The notes below the pieces were generated by a model that saw only the letters and a list, made by a program, of their open reading frames with translations, ran no database searches and was not told the DNA's origin. The position numbers and the translations under genes are program-made. Positions 25,607-33,532 of a DNA stretch of 64,000 nucleotides are shown here, one piece after another. The stretch lies in assembly GCA_023436715.1 (NCBI GenBank), contig JAEZIJ010000036.1, positions 1 through 64,000 of the forward strand, given 5' to 3'. The DNA is from Acidobacteriota bacterium. GTDB taxonomy: Bacteria > Acidobacteriota > Terriglobia > Bryobacterales > Bryobacteraceae. Each line of letters begins with the position of its first letter. The first letter of the stretch is position 1.

Positions 25607-26066
25607 GGGTAAGACCGTTGTACCTCTGCTGAATCAGGGCGGCGCGGAGTTCAAGTTCGCGGATGTCCTCGTGGCGAACGCCGAGATCAAGACGCTCCGC
25701 GCGACGCCGAAGACCGTTGTTCCGGCTCCTGGCGCGGGCAAGGTTCTGGAGTTCGTTTCGGCGGTCCTGCAACTCAAGGCCGGGACGAACGTCCTCACCG
25801 AATCGACCGCCAACCTCGCAATCAAATACAAGGACGGCTCGGGAGTCCAGGTGTCGCAGACGATTGAGGCGACCGGTTTCATCGATCAGGCTGCGGATCA
25901 GGTCACGTACGGCCTCGTGAAGCTCGATCCGATCACGGCGCGCACTGCGTGCGAGAACCAGCCGCTTGTACTTCACAACCTGGGCGCGGGTGAGTTTGCG
26001 GGCAACGCCGCCAACGACGCAACCCTGCGAGTGAAGGTCTCCTACCGCGTCCAGGTCCTGGGCTGA
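25587..26066 (+). CDS. Hypothetical phage structural protein
   Basis: A 159-residue beta-rich protein with a GGAGAG site upstream of its ATG. Its composition (Val/Thr/Ala, few charges) and position between capsid and head-tail genes suggest a virion component. Segments such as VLEFVSAVLQLKAGTNVLTE, then VQVSQTIEATGFIDQAADQV show alternating strands. No family is recognised. Confidence 0.6.
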   Translation: MGAQKFKGKTVVPLLNQGGAEFKFADVLVANAEIKTLRATPKTVVPAPGAGKVLEFVSAVLQLKAGTNVLTESTANLAIKYKDGSGVQVSQTIEATGFIDQAADQVTYGLVKLDPITARTACENQPLVLHNLGAGEFAGNAANDATLRVKVSYRVQVLG

Positions 26067-26070
26067 AGCC

Positions 26071-26367
26071 ATGACCGATCCGTTTGCCGCGCTCAACAAG
26101 GCATGCGTCCGGTCCTTTGGCGCTGCGGTGACGTACCAGCAGGGTGCCGCCGCACCGTTTCCCGTGAAGGGCATCGTGATGAAGGAATCCGACGAAGAGC
26201 GTCATCGCGAGGGCTTGTACGCGCGTCTCTTCGTTAGCTTGGCGGACTTCGTCATGCCCCCGGACCACGGTGACGTGGTGACCTTCGGTGGCGTGGAGTA
26301 CACCGTCTTCGAAGTGCTGGCCGACTCGATGGGCGGCGTGACGCTCTCCCTGCGCGTGGCGGCGTGA
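26071..26367 (+). CDS. Head-tail joining protein (lambda gpFII-like)
   Basis: A 98-residue protein with the pattern of Phage_attach/gpFII-type connectors: an N-terminal helix (PFAALNKACVRSFGAAVTYQ) then a beta barrel (FVMPPDHGDVVTFGGVEYTV). Size and gene order match gpFII, which caps the connector and receives the tail. It starts 4 bp after the previous stop. Confidence 0.65.
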   Translation: MTDPFAALNKACVRSFGAAVTYQQGAAAPFPVKGIVMKESDEERHREGLYARLFVSLADFVMPPDHGDVVTFGGVEYTVFEVLADSMGGVTLSLRVAA

Positions 26368-26374
26368 AATCCCA

Positions 26375-26830
26375 ATGGCATCGGTGCGGATCTACCAGAA
26401 GAAAGAGGCTCGCATCGACCGCCTCAACGTCAGGCAGGCTGAGATGTTCAAGATTGCGAACGTCGGCCTGGCGTCCGTCAAGAACCGGCTCGCGGCGGCG
26501 CAGGGGCCGAACGATTCCGCGGCCAAGCCGCTCTCCAAATACTACGCAATCCGGAAGACCAAGATGGGCAAGGGCAACCGCCGGAACCTGATGTTGACCG
26601 GCGATATGCTCCGGAACTTCCTCGTCCGGACGGTGAGCGAGAACAAAGCCAAGGCCACCAACTCGACCCGCAAGGACCGGATCAAGGCGTGGATCACCAG
26701 CAAGATCGAACCTTGGGCCGTGTTCTCCCCCAAGAACCGTGCGGTGGTCCACCAGACGGCGCAGCAACTGATCGCGCAGTTGGCGCCGCGCCTGGTTATC
26801 GAACGCAGCCTTGGCGGTAGGCAACAATGA
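26375..26830 (+). CDS. Tail completion protein (gpZ/HK97 gp10-like)
   Basis: A 151-residue basic protein in the slot of lambda gpZ, between the connector and tail terminator. Its start (IYQKKEARIDRLNVRQAEMF) and Lys/Arg-rich centre fit the helical completion proteins, but the similarity is weak and the call rests mainly on order. It overlaps the next gene by 4 bp. Confidence 0.55.
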   Translation: MASVRIYQKKEARIDRLNVRQAEMFKIANVGLASVKNRLAAAQGPNDSAAKPLSKYYAIRKTKMGKGNRRNLMLTGDMLRNFLVRTVSENKAKATNSTRKDRIKAWITSKIEPWAVFSPKNRAVVHQTAQQLIAQLAPRLVIERSLGGRQQ

Positions 26831-27300
26831 TCGACACTTCTGTTCTGGTAGACAACTTCGTCGCCGTCCTGCGCGACATTCCCGATCTGGTCGAGGAGAT
26901 GGGCGGCGATCCGGAGCGGATCTTCGCCTATCACGACCAGTATCCGAAGAAGGTCAGCCTCGCGCACGCGATTCACCAGATGCCCGCGCCGTCCATCATG
27001 GCGGTCTGGCAGGGCTCCGGGCCTGGCGCTTTTGGCGGCTTCGACGTGTGGAAGCATCAGGTCACGCTGTTCCTGCGGGCGCGCGAGTCGTTCGACGGCG
27101 AACCGCCCACTCCGTACTACCGGATGTTCCGGTCGATCACGAAAGGCGTGCCCACGCAGAGGGGGCAGCAGATGTTGAACATCCAGGTTCACCCGAACTG
27201 CCACCCGATGGATCTGCCGGCGGTCCAACGCCAGACGGACGCGGAGGGCTTGGATTACTTCGAAGTACCAATTACGTTCACGGAGATTGGAGATGACTGA
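26827..27300 (+). CDS. Tail terminator protein (gpU-like)
   Basis: A 157-residue protein in the position of lambda gpU, which ends tail-tube growth. It has an alpha/beta layout (VLVDNFVAVLRDIPDLVEEM, later VWKHQVTLFLRARESF and YFEVPITFTEIGDD). The ATG overlaps the previous stop and its own stop overlaps the next start. Assigned by order and fold impression. Confidence 0.6.
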   Translation: MIDTSVLVDNFVAVLRDIPDLVEEMGGDPERIFAYHDQYPKKVSLAHAIHQMPAPSIMAVWQGSGPGAFGGFDVWKHQVTLFLRARESFDGEPPTPYYRMFRSITKGVPTQRGQQMLNIQVHPNCHPMDLPAVQRQTDAEGLDYFEVPITFTEIGDD

Positions 27301-27448
27301 ATTCGTGTACATGCGCCCGCCTTGGGGCGAAGGCGAGGTCCGGAAGGTTGAGGCGAAGCCGGAGGTATTGACCCCCATGATGGTCGCGGGCTGGTCCCAG
27401 TGCGCGCCGCCCAATGACGAGGAGGTAACGACCGATGTCCACGACTAG
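27293..27448 (+). CDS. Very small tail-region protein (51 residues)
   Basis: A 51-residue frame overlapping both neighbours (8 bp and 14 bp). It begins MTEFVYMRPPWGEGEVRKVE and continues with a protein-like sequence to VTTDVHD. The interlocking overlaps and the proper ATG argue that it is translated. Its role is unknown. Confidence 0.5.
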   Translation: MTEFVYMRPPWGEGEVRKVEAKPEVLTPMMVAGWSQCAPPNDEEVTTDVHD

Positions 27449-28475
27449 GCTCCAGGAAGTGTTAATCTGCTTCGGAAAGAAGAAGCAGACCGACATTGCG
27501 ACGGCCCAGGTTGCCGCCGACATGTGGCGGTTCAGCAAGCTGAACGCCGCGCTCATCAACCCGAAACTCGCAACCGAAAACGATGCGGAGGAGTACGGCA
27601 AGGGCCATGAGTTCCCGACCGCCACGTACAAGACGGCGTGGGACGTGGGGACCACGTTGGAGAAGTATCTCAGCGCGGAGATCGGCGCGTGGGCGGTCGC
27701 GTTCGGCTTGGGCAAGGTCGTCAAGAGTGGGTCTGGCCCGTACGTGTACACCTGCACGCCGTTGATGCCGTCGGCTGGAGATGCCGCGGAGTTGCCGTAC
27801 CTCTCGTACGTCGAGCAGATCCGTCCTGGCGCGGGCGTGGTCCTCGACCGGCAGGGCGTCGGACTGGCCGTCGAGTCGTTCCAGATCACTGTCGGTTCCG
27901 GCCCCGGCCGCGCCAATAGCAAGATCAGTGTGGAACTGGTCGGCTCCGGCAAGCTCATCGACTCCGCGACCGGCATCACGATGCCCGCCGCGACGGCGGA
28001 GAAGCTCTTGCCCTCCGCGTCGCTGACGCTCTCGATCAACGGCGTGGACTACGTGACCAGCAAGAACATCGTCTCCCTGGAGACGGGCTGGAAGAACAAC
28101 ATCCGGATGGACGCGGGCTTCTTCCCCGGTTCCGGCTTCCAAACGGCGGGGGACGGGTCCACTGGCGCGATCCGCGGCAGGCTGGAGTTCGGCAACCGTG
28201 CCGGCAACCTCAAGTTCGTAGCGCGGTTCATGAATGGATCGGACGAGTACACGAAGCTCAAGGCGCAGACCTCGGGCACGGCGGTCGTCACGCTGGCGTA
28301 CGACACGAGCAACTCGCTTCAGTTGACGTGGCAGAAGATCACCTACTCCGTGGTCGAGATCGCGGAGACGGACCAGATCCTCACCGTGGCAGTGGAATGC
28401 CTGCCGATGTACGACACCACCAACGGTATCCTGACGGCGGTCGGCAAGTGCGCCGTCGATGGGATCTGCCAGTAA
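27435..28475 (+). CDS. Major tail tube protein
   Basis: A 346-residue protein in the gpV position. It is rich in beta-forming residues and Gly/Thr/Ser. The first half has KYLSAEIGAWAVAFGLGKVV and a tube-like core; the second (FKSGFQTAG-like Gly loops, LEFGNRAGNLKFVARFMNGS, LQLTWQKITYSVVEI) reads as a repeated tube domain. Long tube proteins with a duplicated domain occur in siphoviruses. Preceded by GAGGAGGTAACG. Confidence 0.8.
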   Translation: MSTTRLQEVLICFGKKKQTDIATAQVAADMWRFSKLNAALINPKLATENDAEEYGKGHEFPTATYKTAWDVGTTLEKYLSAEIGAWAVAFGLGKVVKSGSGPYVYTCTPLMPSAGDAAELPYLSYVEQIRPGAGVVLDRQGVGLAVESFQITVGSGPGRANSKISVELVGSGKLIDSATGITMPAATAEKLLPSASLTLSINGVDYVTSKNIVSLETGWKNNIRMDAGFFPGSGFQTAGDGSTGAIRGRLEFGNRAGNLKFVARFMNGSDEYTKLKAQTSGTAVVTLAYDTSNSLQLTWQKITYSVVEIAETDQILTVAVECLPMYDTTNGILTAVGKCAVDGICQ

Positions 28476-28484
28476 GGATTCACG

Positions 28485-29102
28485 ATGGAACTCAACGCCC
28501 CTGTTTTCGACGCCACCAGGCCGGTGGCGATTCAACTTCGCGGTCCAGATGGCCTGAAGACTGTCCGGGTCCGCTTCCCCTCCGACGACGAGTGCGCCGA
28601 GCGGCAACGACGTCGCAAGGTCATCGTCAAGAACCTCGGTCGCGGGATCTCTGAAACGACGATCCCGAACGGCGAAGAGATCGACGCCGCGCTCCTCGCC
28701 AAGATCCGGACGGAGGAGGAACCCGAGGTCGATGCCTTCGAGGCACAGAAGGTCATCGAGCAGTTGGTGGCCTGCGACGTGGACGACGTGGTGCTCGAAG
28801 GCGATGCCTTCCGCGTCACTCTCCGGGTTCTGGGCGGCACTGTCACGCACCTGCTCAGGATGCCGTCCGCGAAGGACGTGAGCCAGTACCGGCGCGACTT
28901 TGCGCGGGTGCTGGATCTGCCGTTCAGCCGCCAGGAGTTGACCATCAACGTGCGTGCGGCGGGCGATCTCTGGAAGAGGCTCCTTGACTCTGTCGAAGGG
29001 TACGTGGGCGATGTGCCCGTGGTCCACCAGGCCGTCGCGGCCAAAGCCGCCATCGACGCTCTCGATGCCTCCTTCCAGGAGGATCGGGACGCAAATTTTT
29101 AG
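28485..29102 (+). CDS. Tail assembly chaperone (gpG-like)
   Basis: A 205-residue protein between tube and tape-measure genes. It is acidic and helical (SDDECAERQRRRKVIVKN, later FEAQKVIEQLVACDVDDVVL), as expected for the chaperone that coats the tape measure. It ends at a TAG directly after the slippery sequence A-AAT-TTT, where a -1 shift would extend it by 109 residues. Confidence 0.8.
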   Translation: MELNAPVFDATRPVAIQLRGPDGLKTVRVRFPSDDECAERQRRRKVIVKNLGRGISETTIPNGEEIDAALLAKIRTEEEPEVDAFEAQKVIEQLVACDVDDVVLEGDAFRVTLRVLGGTVTHLLRMPSAKDVSQYRRDFARVLDLPFSRQELTINVRAAGDLWKRLLDSVEGYVGDVPVVHQAVAAKAAIDALDASFQEDRDANF

Positions 29103-29428
29103 CTGGGGAGTGGCCCGAGCATCCATCCCTGCGATACCTCGTCCATTGGGCGCTCCGGCGCGATGAATTGTGCGAACCGGGCCTGTGTCCGGACGCGCCC
29201 GATGGCCGTCGTTGCGACCGCTGCCCCCTGGACCGGCTCGACGCCGCGCAGACCTCCGAAGCCGGATTGCTCATCCGGCGCGCCCTCGACCTGCGCGCGG
29301 CGCTCAACCTCGGCATTCACATCGGCCTGGACGACATCAGGGCAGACGAGTTCTACGCAATGTTGATCCTGGACGAAGAACGGGACCAGTTGGACCGCGA
29401 GCGGACGAACGTCCATGGCAAGCAGTAA
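28485..29428 (+). CDS. Frameshifted tail chaperone (gpGT-like), -1 shift at 29093-29099
   Basis: The slippery heptamer A-AAT-TTT (29093-29099) lies immediately before the TAG of the chaperone. After a -1 shift, translation continues with TTA GCT GGG and reads 109 more residues to 29428: a Trp/Arg-rich start, CEPGLCPDAPDG and CDRCPLDRLD (a possible zinc site), then helices. No good independent start exists for this extension. It ends 14 bp inside the tape-measure gene. This mirrors lambda gpG/gpGT, where the extension recruits the tube protein. Confidence 0.75.
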
Positions 29429-32400
29429 CCAGATCGAACTGGTCGTCACCGTCGAGGTGGACAAGGCGAACCAGTCCATCAAGAGCGTCAACGCGAACCT
29501 CTCGGGCATCGAACAGACGGCGGTGCGCGCCGCGCGGGGTGCATCTCAGGGGATCGACGGCATGACGGCCTCGATGGTAAAGGGCGCCACGGCTGGCAAC
29601 CTGTTCGCGGACGCAATCAAGAAAGCCATCGAGTTCGCGAAGGAGTGGACCGTCGAGGCGGCGAAGGAAGCGGCGCACGCCGAGCGCGCCGTCGCCATCA
29701 CGCGGACGCTTGCCAAGGCGCACGGCGACGGGGCGGGCGCGGCGCAGAAGGCTATCGAGGCGATCCGCAACGTTGGGTATGCGGCGCAGGACGCCACCAC
29801 CAGCGTGCAGAAGCTCATCATCTCCGATATCGGACTGGACAAGGCAGAGGGACTCGCTAAGATCGCCAAGGACGCCTCCGCAGTCAGCACGGAAGGAATC
29901 AGCGCAGCGGACGCGTTCGAGAAGATCATGCTGGCGATCGAGACGGGGCAGTCCCGTGGCCTCCGGAGCCTCAGCCTCTTTCCCGACCTCGCTAAGGCAG
30001 AACAGGTGGCGCGGTTGCAGGCCGAACTGCACGGCAAGACGCTCTCCGAGAACGAAGTCAAGCAGGTCCGGTACAACGCCATCGTGGAGGCGGCGAAGGA
30101 TATCCAAGGGTCCGCAGCCGCAGCGGCGGGTACGTTCGACGGGCAGATGACGAAGCTCTCGCGCGATCTGAAAGACCTCAAGGAGGATGTGGGCAAGGCC
30201 TTCCAAGGCGAGTTGCAGACCGCAGTCGGCATCCTTAAGAGCATGGTCAAGTTCTTCGGGGACCACACCGATGCCATCGAGAAGTTCGGCAAGGGCACGT
30301 TGGTCCTGGTCGGCATCATCGCCACGATCACGGCGGCGACCAAGGCGTGGGCCCTCGCGCAGGCGGCGCTCAATCTTGCGATGGCCGTCAACCCGGCGTT
30401 CCTGCTCGCGGGCGGGATCATCGGCGCGGGCGCAATTATTTACAAAGAGTACTCCGACATGAAGGAGGGGATGGACGCCCGTTACAAGCAGATGGAGACG
30501 GACGCCCTACGGCGCGACGTGGGCTCGGGCAAGGTCAAGATCGACGACCTGCGGAAGCGCGGTATGACCGACGACGAGATCCGCGAGTTGATCTCCGGCC
30601 GCAAACTGATTCCTGGCGAAGAGTCCCCATGGGGCGACTTGGGTGCCGGCCTGCCGAAGATCAGAATCGGCGGCGGCGGTCCCGATCCGGAGGCGCTCAA
30701 GCTCCAACTCGAAATCCAGAAGCGCCAGCGAGAGAACGCGGAGTACTTCAAGGACCAGTCCATCGCAGCCAGTGGCGCGGGCAAGACTGGGTACGCGAAG
30801 GACGTTGCGGAGATGAACGCGGAGATTGCCCGGCACACCCGCTTCACTGACGATAAGGGCACGCACACCGTCCCGCTCACCAAGGCGGCGTGGGACTCGA
30901 TCATCGACACCATGCAGAAGAAACTCCAGGCGTTCAAGGACCACTTCGCCCTGGAGAACAAGAAGGCGCTCGCGGATTACCTCAAGGACGAGGACGAGAA
31001 GCACCAGAAGGAGATGGAGTACGAGGCCAAGCGATACCAGGAGCGCCTGAAGAACGACGTGGATATCGCGGAGAAGAACCTCGACCATCTGCGGGAGGTG
31101 TATGCGTTCGAGGAGCAGCGGGCGGGCTTTGAGCGTGACGCGAAACTCCGTCAGTTGGACGGCGTGGACGCGGTAACGCTGCAGCAGAAGATCGCGGTCG
31201 AGCAACAGAAAGCGGCCATAGAAATCGAGTACCTGCAAAAGGTCCATGACGTGAAGCAAATGCTCTACGACATGGACACGCGCCGGATGCTGCTGGAAGA
31301 GGAGTTGACGCTCAAGCGGCTCGGCTACAAGACCGACGAGATCAAGGCCCGTATCGCGGAGCTGACCGACCAGCGCAAAGAGATCCACGACCAGGGCGAC
31401 GAGGCCAACGACGCCGCGATCCGCGCGGCGCGCGAGAACGCCGCCAATCGGACGGCGCAACTGGTGCGCGACCACAACCGGCAGATCTTCGACTCGCTCA
31501 AGCAGCAGGCGGGCGGCGTGTTCGATGCGCTCCTGTCCAAGTCGCAGTCGGTGTGGAAGGCCATCGGCAACTCGCTCAAGACCGCGCTGCTGACGGCCAT
31601 CAAGGAGGTTGTCACCTCGCGGGTTGCGGCCACGCTGATGTACATGTTCACCGGCCAGAAAGTGTCTTTCGCGGGCGGCGGCGCGGGGCCTGGCGGTAGC
31701 GGCGGGATGCTGAGTGGGCTGGGCGGTCTGCTGGGCATCGGCGCGGTCCCGGTCTTCGGCGGAACGAGCGGCGGATGGACAGCCGGGTCGGTTACTCCTC
31801 CGGGCGGTATGGCTGCGGTTGGCGGCGGCATGAGTCAACAGCAGGCGGCCCAGATCATCCTGGGCACAGCGGCGGGCGGCGGTACTACGGCCGGCGGTGG
31901 TGGCGTCACGTCGAAGGCTGGCGTCGGCGTCCTCGCCAACCTCAAGCAGAGCATCTCCGGCTGGAAAGACATGCTCACCAACCTCGCCAACCTCGGGTTC
32001 AAGCCGGAGCGGTGGAGCATGGACGAGGCCGGGAATATGACGAAGATCGCCAACGCGAAGGGCATCGGCGGCATGAAGGGCGGCGCGATGCTGGCTGCTG
32101 GCGCGATGCTCGCGATGGACGGACTCCGGCGCGGCGGCAAACTCGGGGTCGCGGAGACGACCGGAGGCGGCGCGCTCATCGGCGCGAAGTTCGGTGGTCC
32201 CTTGGGCGCGGCCATCGGAGCGGTCGCCGGGTTCGCGGCGGGGATGGTGCGCCTTTTCATCAAAGGCGCGGTCGAGAAGGCCCGCCAGAAGATCAAGGAT
32301 CTGTACGGGGTCGATATCCCCGACAAGGGAGTGCTCCAGCAGATCGTTGATACCGCGAAGCAATCGTACGGCGGCAACCTCGACATGGCGATCCGGACGC

Positions 32401-32789
32401 AGCAGATCCGCGACCTGATCCAGTTGTACGCCATGAGCACAGGCCAGCAGACAAAGGGCATGCCCGCGCAGGTCCACCCGCTCGACCTCGTGCAGAAGGG
32501 CGGTTCGCTCTACCAATCGCCGGGATATTCCAACGGCACCGCGCTCGCGAGTTTAGGCGGTCTGCCCACGCTGGACAGCATCGGCAGCGGCGTGGCATCC
32601 GGCGCAGGCCCGGTCGTGATCCAACTGGACGGCCCTGCGACCACGAGCCTGCTCCAGGGGCAGGCCGTGACGGCCATCGCAAACAACCCACGCGTGGTTG
32701 CCTCGGCGTCGTTGAGCGCGGCGCGCTCGAACGCCGGTCGCCGCGAGTTGACCAGCCTGCAACTCAGTCCCGGCCTGGTGACTTCGTAA
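29415..32789 (+). CDS. Tape measure protein
   Basis: A 1124-residue protein that sets tail length; at about 1.5 angstrom per residue it implies a tail of roughly 150-170 nm (general rule). It has long coiled coils (for example residues 520-700), hydrophobic membrane-insertion segments (LVLVGIIATITAATKAWALA near 295 and ALIGAKFGGPLGAAIGAVAG near 915) and a Gly-rich region near 755-850. The ATG overlaps the end of the frameshift extension. Confidence 0.92.
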   Translation: MASSNQIELVVTVEVDKANQSIKSVNANLSGIEQTAVRAARGASQGIDGMTASMVKGATAGNLFADAIKKAIEFAKEWTVEAAKEAAHAERAVAITRTLAKAHGDGAGAAQKAIEAIRNVGYAAQDATTSVQKLIISDIGLDKAEGLAKIAKDASAVSTEGISAADAFEKIMLAIETGQSRGLRSLSLFPDLAKAEQVARLQAELHGKTLSENEVKQVRYNAIVEAAKDIQGSAAAAAGTFDGQMTKLSRDLKDLKEDVGKAFQGELQTAVGILKSMVKFFGDHTDAIEKFGKGTLVLVGIIATITAATKAWALAQAALNLAMAVNPAFLLAGGIIGAGAIIYKEYSDMKEGMDARYKQMETDALRRDVGSGKVKIDDLRKRGMTDDEIRELISGRKLIPGEESPWGDLGAGLPKIRIGGGGPDPEALKLQLEIQKRQRENAEYFKDQSIAASGAGKTGYAKDVAEMNAEIARHTRFTDDKGTHTVPLTKAAWDSIIDTMQKKLQAFKDHFALENKKALADYLKDEDEKHQKEMEYEAKRYQERLKNDVDIAEKNLDHLREVYAFEEQRAGFERDAKLRQLDGVDAVTLQQKIAVEQQKAAIEIEYLQKVHDVKQMLYDMDTRRMLLEEELTLKRLGYKTDEIKARIAELTDQRKEIHDQGDEANDAAIRAARENAANRTAQLVRDHNRQIFDSLKQQAGGVFDALLSKSQSVWKAIGNSLKTALLTAIKEVVTSRVAATLMYMFTGQKVSFAGGGAGPGGSGGMLSGLGGLLGIGAVPVFGGTSGGWTAGSVTPPGGMAAVGGGMSQQQAAQIILGTAAGGGTTAGGGGVTSKAGVGVLANLKQSISGWKDMLTNLANLGFKPERWSMDEAGNMTKIANAKGIGGMKGGAMLAAGAMLAMDGLRRGGKLGVAETTGGGALIGAKFGGPLGAAIGAVAGFAAGMVRLFIKGAVEKARQKIKDLYGVDIPDKGVLQQIVDTAKQSYGGNLDMAIRTQQIRDLIQLYAMSTGQQTKGMPAQVHPLDLVQKGGSLYQSPGYSNGTALASLGGLPTLDSIGSGVASGAGPVVIQLDGPATTSLLQGQAVTAIANNPRVVASASLSAARSNAGRRELTSLQLSPGLVTS

Positions 32790-33190
32790 TGCCCGGTTCT
32801 GTTGCCAACGCCGCGCCGGCCACGGTGATGCCCAACAGCCTGTCGAGCGCATTCGTTCATACGCGCGAGTATCCGGTCATCGATAACGAGTACCGGAATG
32901 GCGAGTCACAACGTTCCGCGCAGGCTGCGACCAGCAGGAAGAAGTGGAGCCTCACGAAGCGGCTGACGCCGAACCAGTTGACGGCACTTCGGAACTTCTA
33001 CGATGCGCGAAACGGCACGCACGAATCGTTCTACTTTTACGACCCGTACGAGGCAAATCCGAAGTTCTCGTGCGACCCGACCGGCGCGGCCGTGATCGGC
33101 AGGTACGTGGTCCGGTTCAACACCGATTGGAGCCAGTCGGTCTCGCCTGGCCGGTCGGACGTGCAACTCGAACTGATCGAACTCGCCTGA
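32789..33190 (+). CDS. Minor tail protein (distal tail, gpM-like)
   Basis: A 133-residue protein starting at a TAATG overlap with the tape measure. Segments such as SLTKRLTPNQLTALRNFYDA, then GTHESFYFYDPYE are shared in style with the N-terminus of the large tip protein downstream (WMNDTQRIALRNFWESKYGP). Both look like DUF2460/gpM-type tail-tip hub modules. Confidence 0.65.
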   Translation: MPGSVANAAPATVMPNSLSSAFVHTREYPVIDNEYRNGESQRSAQAATSRKKWSLTKRLTPNQLTALRNFYDARNGTHESFYFYDPYEANPKFSCDPTGAAVIGRYVVRFNTDWSQSVSPGRSDVQLELIELA

Positions 33191-33211
33191 CTCTTCCCCA
33201 AGGCCAAGACA

Positions 33212-33532
33212 ATGCTGTTCATCAAACCTGGAGTCCGGATCACCGGCATGCGACCGGAGATCCTTCTGGCGGCGGTCGCCGCTGAGCGGGTGTATGAGGA
33301 AGCCGGCCACGACTTCACCATCACCGCTTGTGTGGACGGCAAGCACATGGCTGGCTCGCTCCACTATGCCGGCGCGGCCGTCGACGTTCGCACGCGCGAC
33401 GTGCCCGCCGCCAGCTTGCAGCAACTCGTCGCGCGCATCAAGGCGTGCTTGGCAGACGACTTCGACGTACTCGTCGATGCCGATCACATCCACATCGAGT
33501 TTCAACCGAAGCAGTCCTTGACCAATGCCTGA
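33212..33532 (+). CDS. M15-type zinc peptidase (peptidoglycan-cleaving, tail-associated)
   Basis: A 106-residue peptidase of the D-Ala-D-Ala carboxypeptidase/endopeptidase type. SLHYAGAAVDVRT gives zinc ligands His51 and Asp58, and DHIHIEF gives His92/His94 and Glu96. It contains only the catalytic core. Lying among tail-tip genes rather than next to the holin-like gene, it probably opens the cell wall during DNA injection, though it could also act in lysis. It overlaps the next gene by 8 bp. Confidence 0.85.
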   Translation: MLFIKPGVRITGMRPEILLAAVAAERVYEEAGHDFTITACVDGKHMAGSLHYAGAAVDVRTRDVPAASLQQLVARIKACLADDFDVLVDADHIHIEFQPKQSLTNA

